NCBI GenBank assembly: GCA_040902445.1
Contig: JBBDXJ010000062.1
Coordinates: forward strand, 1-44,799
DNA from: Chryseosolibacter sp040902445
GTDB taxonomy: Bacteria; Bacteroidota; Bacteroidia; Cytophagales; Cyclobacteriaceae
Reading direction: 5' to 3'
DNA length: 44,799 nucleotides
This document shows, piece by piece, positions 17,147 through 24,223 of this stretch (positions within the stretch are counted from its first letter, which is position 1; the number at the start of each line of letters is the position of its first letter). Both the position numbers and the translations under genes were made by a program. The notes under the pieces are model-generated. The model was not told where the DNA came from and did not search any database. It was given only the letters and a program-made list of their open reading frames with translations.

Positions 17147-18553
17147 TTAATACATCCGAAAAGGGACCTCTAATGTTTCTAACGAAGAGAAGGTATGGAA
17201 TAGTGTCTGATGTTTTTTGGCGTTGTATGAAAAGTTGTAATCGACCTGAGCCTTCGCTGCTCCAATGGTGAATTTCACCTGGTTCTGCCCTTCGTGCAAT
17301 GAAAGGCGAGCGTAATAAATGCTGTGGGGCAACGTTTGCCAGTTCCGTGTATCGGCTTTTTCGGTAAGGGCATTCACTACACCGATCAGGGCGGCCAATC
17401 CTTCATCTTCTTTTTTTACACTTAGTTCCGTCGCTTTTTTCAGCGCCGCCCGCAGCAGTCCTTTGCTGAATTCAAGAACCATGCGTTCCTTCAGTGAGTG
17501 GAAAGCAATCCTGCTGATATCTTCCGAGAGTTCCAACGGTATGGATATACTATCAGTCTGAAGAATCCCCCCACGGTAATATTCGGGCCTTTCATCATAT
17601 CTTGGAAAAGCCACACGAAAAACCTCCAGGCTCTGCAGGTCTGATTTTTCCTTCTTTTCGTTAAGCTCGAATGGAAAAGCGATGCCGAGATTGTCGTTCG
17701 TAAATACAACCATATTGTCAGAGCGATGGTCGATGATAAAGTTGATATTCCATTCACTCTTAACCGGCGAAAGACCATTGTGCCAGAAGAATACGAGTTC
17801 CGCCGAAGGTTTTTCAGCAACGTAATCCTGCATATTGAATTTGTCCTGATATTCCCTGAATTCTTCCGTAAAGCCTGTCCACCACGACGTATTCAAAAGG
17901 TCTTTTTTCAGTTGTTCCGGCATCGGGGTTGAGAACAGGGTCTGGTAATCCTGCTCATAGATCTCCAGCGCATTCCGGTAAGCGATGAAGGCATTGTTAA
18001 AATCTCCCGTCGACTGATAAATGATACCCATCAGGTTGTGTATAAAGGCATCGCGCTTGTATTTCCTTTCCGATTGATATTTATCGCTGAGTTGATTTAA
18101 CCGGATGTTCAACCGTCTGCACTCGATCAGTGCTTCGTCCGGTTTTTGCATTTTTAAGAAATTGATGGCCTTGAAGTACAACAACATGAGGTGTTCATGA
18201 TCTTCGCCGCGGTAAATACTCATGTTGGGATTCGTGAGATATCCCGCTGCCTCATGAAAATAGTTGATCTGGTAATCTTCGCCGAAAATATAGGCCCTTT
18301 CAAAAAACTCATTGCTGGCTTCATACTTTCCTAAAATGGAAAGCAACAGCCCGTTATTGACAAAATACAGGAACTTGCTTTTGCTGTTTGCCAGTGATTC
18401 CTTTTGCTGCAATACTTCGAGGGCTCTGGGAAGATCTCCCTTTTCAAATTCCGAATTGAAATCGTGGTGTTTTTGATAATACGTCGCGCAGGAACCTGCG
18501 AGCAAGCAGATGGCGAGGCAGAGCGTGGTATAAAATATTTTACCCGGCATCAT
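17147..18553 (-). CDS. COG3014-type lipoprotein, LpoB neighbour
   Basis: A 468-residue lipoprotein: the signal ends in LLAGSC with the lipid-bearing Cys22. The first 200 residues are TPR-like helices (for example HNLMGIIYQSTGDFNNAFIAYRNALEIYE), followed by a beta-rich half containing the segment SAELVFFWHNGLSPVKSEW, and a C-terminal strand set. This order (TPR half, then a domain starting with the ELVFFWHNGLSP-like strand) is that of the uncharacterised COG3014 family, whose genes in Proteobacteria commonly sit beside lpoB. Here the lpoB homologue is the next gene upstream, 114 bases away, separated by a perfect 28-base palindrome. A role in cell-wall synthesis control is inference from that partner. 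Confidence 0.72.
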   Translation of the reverse strand: MMPGKIFYTTLCLAICLLAGSCATYYQKHHDFNSEFEKGDLPRALEVLQQKESLANSKSKFLYFVNNGLLLSILGKYEASNEFFERAYIFGEDYQINYFHEAAGYLTNPNMSIYRGEDHEHLMLLYFKAINFLKMQKPDEALIECRRLNIRLNQLSDKYQSERKYKRDAFIHNLMGIIYQSTGDFNNAFIAYRNALEIYEQDYQTLFSTPMPEQLKKDLLNTSWWTGFTEEFREYQDKFNMQDYVAEKPSAELVFFWHNGLSPVKSEWNINFIIDHRSDNMVVFTNDNLGIAFPFELNEKKEKSDLQSLEVFRVAFPRYDERPEYYRGGILQTDSISIPLELSEDISRIAFHSLKERMVLEFSKGLLRAALKKATELSVKKEDEGLAALIGVVNALTEKADTRNWQTLPHSIYYARLSLHEGQNQVKFTIGAAKAQVDYNFSYNAKKHQTLFHTFSSLETLEVPFRMY

Positions 18554-18613
18554 GTGTAAGCTTCAGGGAAGAGGTCAAATTTATTTACTTGGGAAGCCCT
18601 GTGCGGCTGCATC

Positions 18614-18641
18614 GTAGGGACGCATAATTATGCGTCCCTAC
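18614..18641. repeat. Perfect 28-base palindrome
   Basis: The arm GTAGGGACGCATAA is followed immediately by its exact reverse complement, with outer GTGCG/CGCAC partly extending the pairing. It lies in the gap between lpoB and the COG3014 gene. A decayed copy sits at 33598-33622, sharing the GTGCGG flank. This is the form of a REP/MITE-like dispersed palindrome. Confidence 0.9.
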
Positions 18642-18667
18642 ACACCTTACGCACGTTCAACCCAAGA

Positions 18668-19243
18668 CTAATTCTTCACGTATTTCTTAATTTCGCTCTG
18701 TCCGTACCAGATGCGTTTATTGGTTTCAATATCTGTTAAAAAAAGCGTGGTTATATAATTCACCACCCTGCGGTTATTGTATGTATCGGTTTCGGATGTT
18801 ATCTCGCCAAAGAGCATGAGATCGGCACCTGTTTCCCGGCCCATTTCTTTAACAGTTACCGGATCCGCAAATTCCTGTTGTTCCAGTCGTTCAACCCTAA
18901 CCTTGTCCCTGAATTCACTTGATTCAACCAGATCTGCAACAGCGGAATTATGGATTACCACTTCAAACTTTTTTACAAAATTATCTGCATCGATATGCTC
19001 TGAGGTTTTATTGCGTATCGTGCCCACTACGATGACCGGCTTACCAGTCTTCGCCTTTGCGAAATTTTGATAGGAATCAGAATCAAACAGGTCAAAGATC
19101 ATCTGGTCGGCAACTTTTCTGGAATCAGTATCATTCCAGCGGCCACTAAGATCGATCTGCGTCGACGGGTCCAGCCGGGTTACCTGCCTGCTCTGACAGG
19201 AAGCCATGACTGCAAGAAAAAGGATTATGGTAATTCTGTTCAT
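18668..19243 (-). CDS. lpoB: Penicillin-binding protein activator LpoB-like lipoprotein
   Basis: A 191-residue lipoprotein with signal MNRITIILFLAVMASC (Cys16). The mature part carries the LpoB/CsgG-like fold: LSGRWNDTDSRKVADQM, then GKPVIVVGTIRNKTSEHIDA, the RVERLEQQEF strand, GADLMLFGEIT, and the final TNKRIWYGQSEIKKYVK. In E. coli, LpoB is an outer-membrane lipoprotein that reaches through the peptidoglycan to activate PBP1b. The first linker is much shorter than in E. coli, as is usual for LpoB homologues outside Enterobacteria. The adjacent COG3014-type gene supports the call. No PBP gene is within the window. Confidence 0.85.
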   Translation of the reverse strand: MNRITIILFLAVMASCQSRQVTRLDPSTQIDLSGRWNDTDSRKVADQMIFDLFDSDSYQNFAKAKTGKPVIVVGTIRNKTSEHIDADNFVKKFEVVIHNSAVADLVESSEFRDKVRVERLEQQEFADPVTVKEMGRETGADLMLFGEITSETDTYNNRRVVNYITTLFLTDIETNKRIWYGQSEIKKYVKN

Positions 19244-19300
19244 ACGAGGTTTGTATTTCAGGTCAAAAATCCTGCCGGTTTTGGGCCTCTAAGCCCCTAG

Positions 19301-19326
19301 GCCCCTAAATCCCCTAAAGGGGACTT
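19301..19326. repeat. Half copy of the CCCCT-rich repeat at the end of rpe
   Basis: A single 22-base arm of the 6740-6792 element plus the following ACTT. It contains the rpe stop codon (19314-19316), and on the minus strand AGT CCC CTT gives Ser-Pro-Leu, exactly as in uxaC. A shorter CCCCT piece precedes it at 19293. Confidence 0.8.
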
Positions 19327-19979
19327 TGGCTCTTCAGTGCTTTTATCACGGCCCGCGGGTCGCGCGAGTTGAACACAAAATTGCCGGCCACGAGCACATC
19401 GGCGCCTGCATCTAGTAACGGGCGCGCATTGCTTTGGTTTACTCCGCCATCAATTTCGATGAGGGCGCCTGATCCGGATTTGCGAATCATCTCCTTCAAT
19501 AAAGTTACCTTCCGGAACGTATGCTCTATAAATTTCTGGGCGCCAAAACCGGGATTGACAGACATTACACACACCAGGTCGATTTCCTGAATAACATTCT
19601 CCAGATCCTGGATGGCTGTGTGTGGATTGATAGCAACTCCGGCCTTACATCCGAGATCTTTTATCTGCTGGATATTGCGATGCAGATGCGGACAAGCCTC
19701 AACATGTACGGAAATGATTTCTGCTCCGGCTTTCTGAAACGCCTCAGCATAGCGCTCGGGTTGAACGATCATCAGATGAACATCCAGCGGCTTCAGCGCA
19801 TGCCTGCGTATAGCCTCCACCACGGGCAAACCCATTGAAATATTGGGTACAAAAACACCGTCCATTATATCTACATGAATCCAGTCGGCATCGCTTTCAT
19901 TGATCATGCGGACCTCTCTCTCCAGATTGGCAAAATCGGACGCAAGGACAGATGGCGCTATGATGGGAACTTTAGACAT
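19314..19979 (-). CDS. rpe: Ribulose-phosphate 3-epimerase
   Basis: A 221-residue TIM-barrel enzyme that interconverts ribulose 5-phosphate and xylulose 5-phosphate in the pentose phosphate pathway. Motifs are complete: PSVLASDFANL, HVDIMDGVFVPN with metal/catalytic His35 and Asp37, His68 in DVHLM, MSVNPGFGAQKF, and IEIDGGVN with Asp177. The last residues (SQSPL) and the stop come from a half copy of the CCCCT-rich repeat. A TTG/TATTTTTA promoter-like pair lies 19-48 bases upstream, within the end of the subtilase gene, so it may be transcribed independently. Confidence 0.97.
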   Translation of the reverse strand: MSKVPIIAPSVLASDFANLEREVRMINESDADWIHVDIMDGVFVPNISMGLPVVEAIRRHALKPLDVHLMIVQPERYAEAFQKAGAEIISVHVEACPHLHRNIQQIKDLGCKAGVAINPHTAIQDLENVIQEIDLVCVMSVNPGFGAQKFIEHTFRKVTLLKEMIRKSGSGALIEIDGGVNQSNARPLLDAGADVLVAGNFVFNSRDPRAVIKALKSQSPL

Positions 19980-19997
19980 GGGGTTCGGCTTAGCCTG

Positions 19998-20027
19998 TAA
20001 AAATAGTGAAGTATTGCGTCATCACAA
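19998..20027 (-). promoter_or_regulatory. Candidate promoter for rpe
   Basis: On the minus strand GTTG (TTG at 20025-20027) is followed after 19 bases by TATTTTTA (19998-20005), seven of eight positions matching the Bacteroidota -7 box TAnnTTTG at the expected spacing. It lies 19 bases before the rpe ATG. Confidence 0.35.
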
Positions 20028-21650
20028 CTTCAACAGTTTAAAGGTATATCGCCGTTTTTCAGAGAATACCCGGATGTAGTAAATGCCTGCAGCAAGACCA
20101 GACATATCAGTCTTGTAGGTTCGGTTGAGCCAGTCAAAATGAACAGTATCCCGGCCAAGCAGCTGCCCCAGACCGGAAACAATTTCGATTTCACATGAGT
20201 CGATAAGATTAGGATCAAACGGACTTACCGTAAGCGTATCATCCCTGAGAGGATTGGGAAAAATTTCAAACACCCTGGACTGCGGGGTTTGTTCCTGATA
20301 ATTTACTACAGCCTGAAAATTCGGAATACCATATCCCAATAAATTATCGGGGTTGGTGGCTTGTGACGACGTTTGTCGCAACAGCTCGATGATTTCTTTA
20401 CTGGTGAGATCCGGGTAGCGCTGCATGACGCCCGCAGCCAGACTCGTGACCAGCGGCGCCGCCAGCGAAGTGCCTGAAGCTGTTGAGATCTGACCGCTTG
20501 ACTTTACAACTTTAACGCCCGAGCCAAGCGCTGCAAGGTCAGGTTTAATCCTGCTATCCGCTGTGGGTCCGATGGAACTGGAACTTGTTTTTTGCAAAGT
20601 GTTGTTCACTGCGCCGATGGCCAGCACATCCGCACCGTCAGCAGGGGCAGTAATGATCCTCCATGAAGGGATACTCCCCTCATTGCCTGCGCTGCTCACC
20701 ACCAAAATACCCCTGTCTGCCGCCCACTGCGCGGCTTTGGTAACAATGGTTGTTTTGCCATCCATCTGCTCAAGGCTATAATTCATGGTGGCATCGTCAA
20801 AATCATAGTATCCAAGGGAAGAATGAATAATATCCACGCCGGAACTATCTGCTTTCTCGGCTGCGAATAACCAGTTGTATTCTTCGATACGGTATTCTGA
20901 AGGCACGTCTTCGGTGATATACAACTGAAACGTTGCCTCGTAGGCGCCCCCCGTGAATGCATCCGGAATTTCGGCCGCAATTACGGAAAGCACTTCAGTT
21001 CCGTGGTCATCGTACTGAAACACGTCTGATGTGTTGTGCACAAAGTCATACGATACGCTTTCCATAAACCGTCCTTCCGAAAAAATGTGCTGAAACGCAG
21101 GTCCGGAACTAACACCGGGAAACCCGCTGTCAAGAATGGCAACCACCACTCCCTGCCCTTTATAATCCGCCTGATGCATCCTGTCGATTCCGATCATCTG
21201 CAATTGATTTTCAGTCTCAAACCCCAGGTGATTGGTCTGCCTTCGCTGGCTAAAAGACCGGCGCCCGCCCGATTGCAGTTTCGGAAGGGGCGCAACAAAC
21301 TCCACGCGGTCGACATGTGACAACGCGGCTACCGCTGGAACCACGGAAGGGTCGCATTGGATCAAAACACCATTTAGCCAGCGGGTTGTAAAAAAAACGT
21401 CAGCTCCTGCGTTGCGCACACCCTGAACATAAGAAGTATTAACAGGTAAATCGTTTTCAGAAATATCGATACCATGTTTAAGCCTTCGGTCAATAGCTTT
21501 TTCCGATAGAAAGTCAATTGGTTGGGAAGTGGTAAATGGAACTCCCTGCTTATCCTTGAAAAAGACCATGTACCGGTTCTCCTGCGCAACGGCGGAAATC
21601 GAAACAAATCCGATCAAAACAACAGCCTGGAAAATTCTAATTCTTGCCAT
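20022..21650 (-). CDS. Secreted S8 subtilisin-like peptidase with T9SS type A sorting domain
   Basis: A 542-residue protease: signal peptide 1-22, a propeptide-like segment (about 26-120), then a subtilase domain with Asp174 (VAILDSG), His216 (DDHGTEV), oxyanion Asn323 (SSAGNEG) and nucleophile Ser395 (SGTSLAAP). The last 80 residues form a T9SS C-terminal domain starting at VFEIFPNPLRDD and ending with GIYYIRVFSEKRRYTFKLLKL, so the enzyme should cross the outer membrane by type IX secretion and be released or attached to the surface. All catalytic residues are present, so it should be active; substrate unknown. Its start overlaps the end of the upstream lipoprotein gene by 14 bases, indicating translational coupling. 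Confidence 0.93.
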   Translation of the reverse strand: MARIRIFQAVVLIGFVSISAVAQENRYMVFFKDKQGVPFTTSQPIDFLSEKAIDRRLKHGIDISENDLPVNTSYVQGVRNAGADVFFTTRWLNGVLIQCDPSVVPAVAALSHVDRVEFVAPLPKLQSGGRRSFSQRRQTNHLGFETENQLQMIGIDRMHQADYKGQGVVVAILDSGFPGVSSGPAFQHIFSEGRFMESVSYDFVHNTSDVFQYDDHGTEVLSVIAAEIPDAFTGGAYEATFQLYITEDVPSEYRIEEYNWLFAAEKADSSGVDIIHSSLGYYDFDDATMNYSLEQMDGKTTIVTKAAQWAADRGILVVSSAGNEGSIPSWRIITAPADGADVLAIGAVNNTLQKTSSSSIGPTADSRIKPDLAALGSGVKVVKSSGQISTASGTSLAAPLVTSLAAGVMQRYPDLTSKEIIELLRQTSSQATNPDNLLGYGIPNFQAVVNYQEQTPQSRVFEIFPNPLRDDTLTVSPFDPNLIDSCEIEIVSGLGQLLGRDTVHFDWLNRTYKTDMSGLAAGIYYIRVFSEKRRYTFKLLKL

Positions 21651-22326
21651 ATTGCTTGATTACCATCTTCATTTCTATACCATACTCAACTCTCTGCTGC
21701 CCGAGGCAATTGTCGTCAGTACAATAATTCAGTTGTGTAATCTCCTTGTAAACGAGTCCGACATCCAATGCGTATACTTCAATTCGTTCATCCTTGTAAA
21801 CAATGATATCTTCGTTGCGCTCCTGTTCCACCGTCATTGTCTTCTCAAAAGTCATTCCGTTGAGTGCCATGGGCTGATGAATATCTTTTAATTCATATTC
21901 ATCTTCACCCAAGCTGTTAAATGCATTTCCATTCCAGCGCATATCGTCGCGCAGTGGAAATCTGACTTTAACAAATGGTATGTTTCCCTCCGAAACAATG
22001 ACTTCGCTTTTATCCTTGCGCGCCGACCATGTATCCAGGAGTTCCCATGGATCAGTGCCGGCTGTTCTCCGCTTTCGTTGGATCACAAAGATATAGTTGC
22101 CCTGGGCGGAAGGAAACGAATCCACAACCTCCGTCATTATTTCATAATTCAGGGCCTCGGGGTCCGGCGAGGAAGAATAGCGGACTTCATTAACGGCGTA
22201 AATATGATACAGACCCTTTTTCAAGGGGAAATAAGCGGTACCTGCGGCATCCGGCGTCATGCTCTCCTCTGCTTTGCACCCCGCAAAAACAGCCAAAAAC
22301 ACCAAAAATCTAACGAAATACTTCAA
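21637..22326 (-). CDS. Hypothetical lipoprotein upstream of the subtilase
   Basis: A 229-residue lipoprotein with signal MKYFVRFLVFLAVFAGC (Cys17). The mature part is beta-rich and begins AAGTAYFPLKKGLYHIYAV, followed by strands such as YIFVIQRKRR and VKVRFPLRDDMRWNGNAFN; it has a late Cys pair (NYCTDDNC) that may form a disulfide. I do not recognise the family, though secreted beta-rich lipoproteins that start with a YFPLKKGLYW-like strand are common in Bacteroidota. It overlaps the T9SS protease gene by 14 bases and both probably start from the promoter and palindrome at 22368-22386. It could be a protease partner or inhibitor; that is speculation. Confidence 0.75.
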   Translation of the reverse strand: MKYFVRFLVFLAVFAGCKAEESMTPDAAGTAYFPLKKGLYHIYAVNEVRYSSSPDPEALNYEIMTEVVDSFPSAQGNYIFVIQRKRRTAGTDPWELLDTWSARKDKSEVIVSEGNIPFVKVRFPLRDDMRWNGNAFNSLGEDEYELKDIHQPMALNGMTFEKTMTVEQERNEDIIVYKDERIEVYALDVGLVYKEITQLNYCTDDNCLGQQRVEYGIEMKMVIKQYGKN

Positions 22327-22367
22327 CGATAAAGGGGTTTTCAGTAAATCCGCATCTGAATTGAAAC

Positions 22368-22386
22368 GTAAACGTTTACAAAGTTA
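22368..22386 (-). promoter_or_regulatory. TAACTTTG -7 box with overlapping GTAAACGTTTAC palindrome
   Basis: On the minus strand TAACTTTG (22379-22386) is an exact match to the Bacteroidota -7 consensus TAnnTTTG; no clear -33 TTTG is visible at the right distance. It runs straight into the perfect 12-base palindrome GTAAACGTTTAC (22368-22379), which would cover the transcription start of the lipoprotein-subtilase pair. The site lies between two divergent genes, so a regulator bound there could affect both. Confidence 0.45.
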
Positions 22387-22408
22387 TTTTTTCTTTCCGT
22401 ATTACCCT

Positions 22409-22984
22409 ATGCCCCTGAAAACGATCGTCAAGGTCAGCCATATATCAAATCTCAGCGATGCGCGCTATTGTGCCGGAATGGGGGTGGAAATGCTTGGTTT
22501 CAGGGTAATTCCAGGTGCAGAACATTATCTGCCAGCAGGGGTATTTCAGGATATCAGAGGATGGATATCCGGCCCAAAGATTATCGCCGAATTATACGGG
22601 CTCTCCAGTCCTGACCAAATTGCTACCGCCGTGCAAACCTATGCACCCGATTATTTTGAATTGACTTTTGCTGAATATAGTACGTTCAGAAATGTATTGT
22701 CACTGCCCTGCATCGTTTATCTTGACGTCACAGCGGATATGGATTCCGTTGCCAATGATTCACAGGTTTCGTATTTGCTGGTAGGTGAAGAAACTTCGTG
22801 CGCGGATATTTCCATTGCGGACATTCCTGTCTTAATAAAGATAACTGCACTCAATAATTTAAACGAAAAATTAGGTGAGGGATGCTTTAAAGGTTTTGTT
22901 CTGGAGGGTTCCAAAGAATTGCGTCCCGGCGTAACCAATTACGATCAGCTTGGCGCGATCCTGGAGTCGCTGGAAGTTGATTAA
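22409..22984 (+). CDS. TrpF-like TIM-barrel protein lacking the catalytic residues
   Basis: A 191-residue protein; the start at 22409 (MPLKTIVKVSH) is preferred because the upstream in-frame extension is not protein-like and crosses the divergent promoter region. The plan is that of phosphoribosylanthranilate isomerase: VKVSHISNLSDARYCAGMG matches the KICGIT..EDA start, and GSKELRPGVTNYDQLGAI matches the SSGVE..PGVKD end. However the catalytic Cys of KICG is Ser here (KVSH), the catalytic Asp of LLLDS is missing (YLLVGEE), and the GGTG phosphate loop is absent. It should therefore not act as TrpF; a binding or regulatory role is possible. No trp genes are nearby. It is convergent with the short TPR gene. 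Confidence 0.7.
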   Translation: MPLKTIVKVSHISNLSDARYCAGMGVEMLGFRVIPGAEHYLPAGVFQDIRGWISGPKIIAELYGLSSPDQIATAVQTYAPDYFELTFAEYSTFRNVLSLPCIVYLDVTADMDSVANDSQVSYLLVGEETSCADISIADIPVLIKITALNNLNEKLGEGCFKGFVLEGSKELRPGVTNYDQLGAILESLEVD

Positions 22985-23032
22985 AGATTGGCCATGATCA
23001 TTTGGCATAGACAGATTACCAACAACCAATAA

Positions 23033-23536
23033 CTATCGATCAAGCAATTGTTTTTTCCTTTCGCATCGTTGGATGGACTCGGAAGCGGTTTCTATACTTT
23101 TGAAATCGAAGGAGTTCTTAATATGCAATTTGAAGTAATGAATGGCATCATCGATCTCCCCCTGCATTTCGCGCATCAGGCCATATTCACTGTAGATCGT
23201 AGCGTAGCTTATACCCGGTACGTTGATACATTCCTTCAGCAACTTTTCAAGTTCATCAAACTTCCGGAGTGACGATAAAAGGTAGGCGTAGTTGTAGTAA
23301 GCAGCCGTATATTCGGGGTTGAACTTCAGGGCCAGCTTGTAATGTTCTTCGGCGCGGTGTAAGTTTTTAAACTTAGTTTCAAATAACCAACCCATATGAT
23401 TGTGGGCTTTTCCAAAATCCGGGGCGTCCAACAGGATGTCTTCCAGCAATTTCGCCGCATCACTAAGGCGGTTTTCAGCGATTAAAGCATCGGCTTTAAG
23501 AAATTTCTCTTCAAGATCAAAGTTTACTTCATCCAT
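23033..23536 (-). CDS. Short cytoplasmic TPR protein
   Basis: A 167-residue protein without signal peptide. At least three helix pairs of TPR type are visible: ADALIAENRLSDAAKLLED, then AHNHMGWLFETKFKNLHRA, and AAYYNYAYLLSSLRKFDEL, each followed by the usual NPEYTAA-like turn, and a final IYSEYGLMREMQGEIDDAIHY. It is the last gene of the folC-trmB run, 21 bases after trmB, so probably co-expressed. No partner is evident; a generic protein-binding role is all that can be said. Confidence 0.8.
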   Translation of the reverse strand: MDEVNFDLEEKFLKADALIAENRLSDAAKLLEDILLDAPDFGKAHNHMGWLFETKFKNLHRAEEHYKLALKFNPEYTAAYYNYAYLLSSLRKFDELEKLLKECINVPGISYATIYSEYGLMREMQGEIDDAIHYFKLHIKNSFDFKSIETASESIQRCERKKQLLDR

Positions 23537-23557
23537 AACCGGTGGGGGTTTGAGTTA

Positions 23558-24214
23558 TTAGACAAATCTAAATCGCAAATATTTAATTTTTTCACCTTTT
23601 TGCGTAAACTCTTGCTCATAACGTGTTTTAATATCAAAACACTCTTTTTTCAGGTCAGAAGTATACACATCGGCAGTAAATGAAAGGTCGGTGATGTCGG
23701 TTCGTAAATGCAGCTGCTCCAGTGTATATTCATACAACTGTGTGTTATCGGTTTTCAATCTTACAAATCCCGGCCGTTGCAATAACTCCCTGTAAATTTC
23801 CATGTACCTGGGGCTGGTCAATCTCCGTTTTATATCGCGTTTCCTCGGACGCGGATCCGGAAATGTTAACCAGATTTCATTTACTTCTCCGGGTTCAAAA
23901 AAGTTTCCGATCATGAGAATATGTGTCCGCAGAAACGCGGCGTTGTCCAGTTGCTCTTCCAGCGCAATGGTACTTCCTTTCCAGATACGCTCTCCTTTAA
24001 TGTCAACTCCAATAAAATTTTGTTGAGGAAATAATTTGGCAAGGCCAACGGTGTATTCACCTCTTCCACAAGCGAGCTCAAGAGTGATGGCGCTGGAGTT
24101 TTTAAAAAAATCGCGGCGCCACTTACCCCGGATAGTTTCATAAGCTGGCTTTGAAGGTTCCACCACATTGGTGTTCTGCTCGATGATCTTAAATCTCTCC
24201 TGCTTCCTTTTCAC
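23558..24214 (-). CDS. trmB: tRNA (guanine-N7-)-methyltransferase
   Basis: A 218-residue Rossmann-fold enzyme that methylates G46 in the variable loop of tRNAs with S-adenosylmethionine. Visible motifs: the SAM loop ELACGRGEYTVGLA, the acidic NFIGVDIKGERIWKG, then WLTFPDPRPRKRDIKRRLTSP (the family's hallmark, here broken off after PDPRPRK), and LKTDNTQLYEYTLE. Length and order are typical. It lies 9 bases after folC and before a TPR gene on the same strand. Confidence 0.95.
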   Translation of the reverse strand: MKRKQERFKIIEQNTNVVEPSKPAYETIRGKWRRDFFKNSSAITLELACGRGEYTVGLAKLFPQQNFIGVDIKGERIWKGSTIALEEQLDNAAFLRTHILMIGNFFEPGEVNEIWLTFPDPRPRKRDIKRRLTSPRYMEIYRELLQRPGFVRLKTDNTQLYEYTLEQLHLRTDITDLSFTADVYTSDLKKECFDIKTRYEQEFTQKGEKIKYLRFRFV

Positions 24215-24223
24215 ATTTTTAAA

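Noticed and set aside
22259..22408. A 50-residue N-terminal extension of the TrpF-like protein
   Set aside because: It overlaps the divergent lipoprotein gene start and the promoter palindrome, and family proteins begin at the KVSH strand, so the ATG at 22409 is the start.
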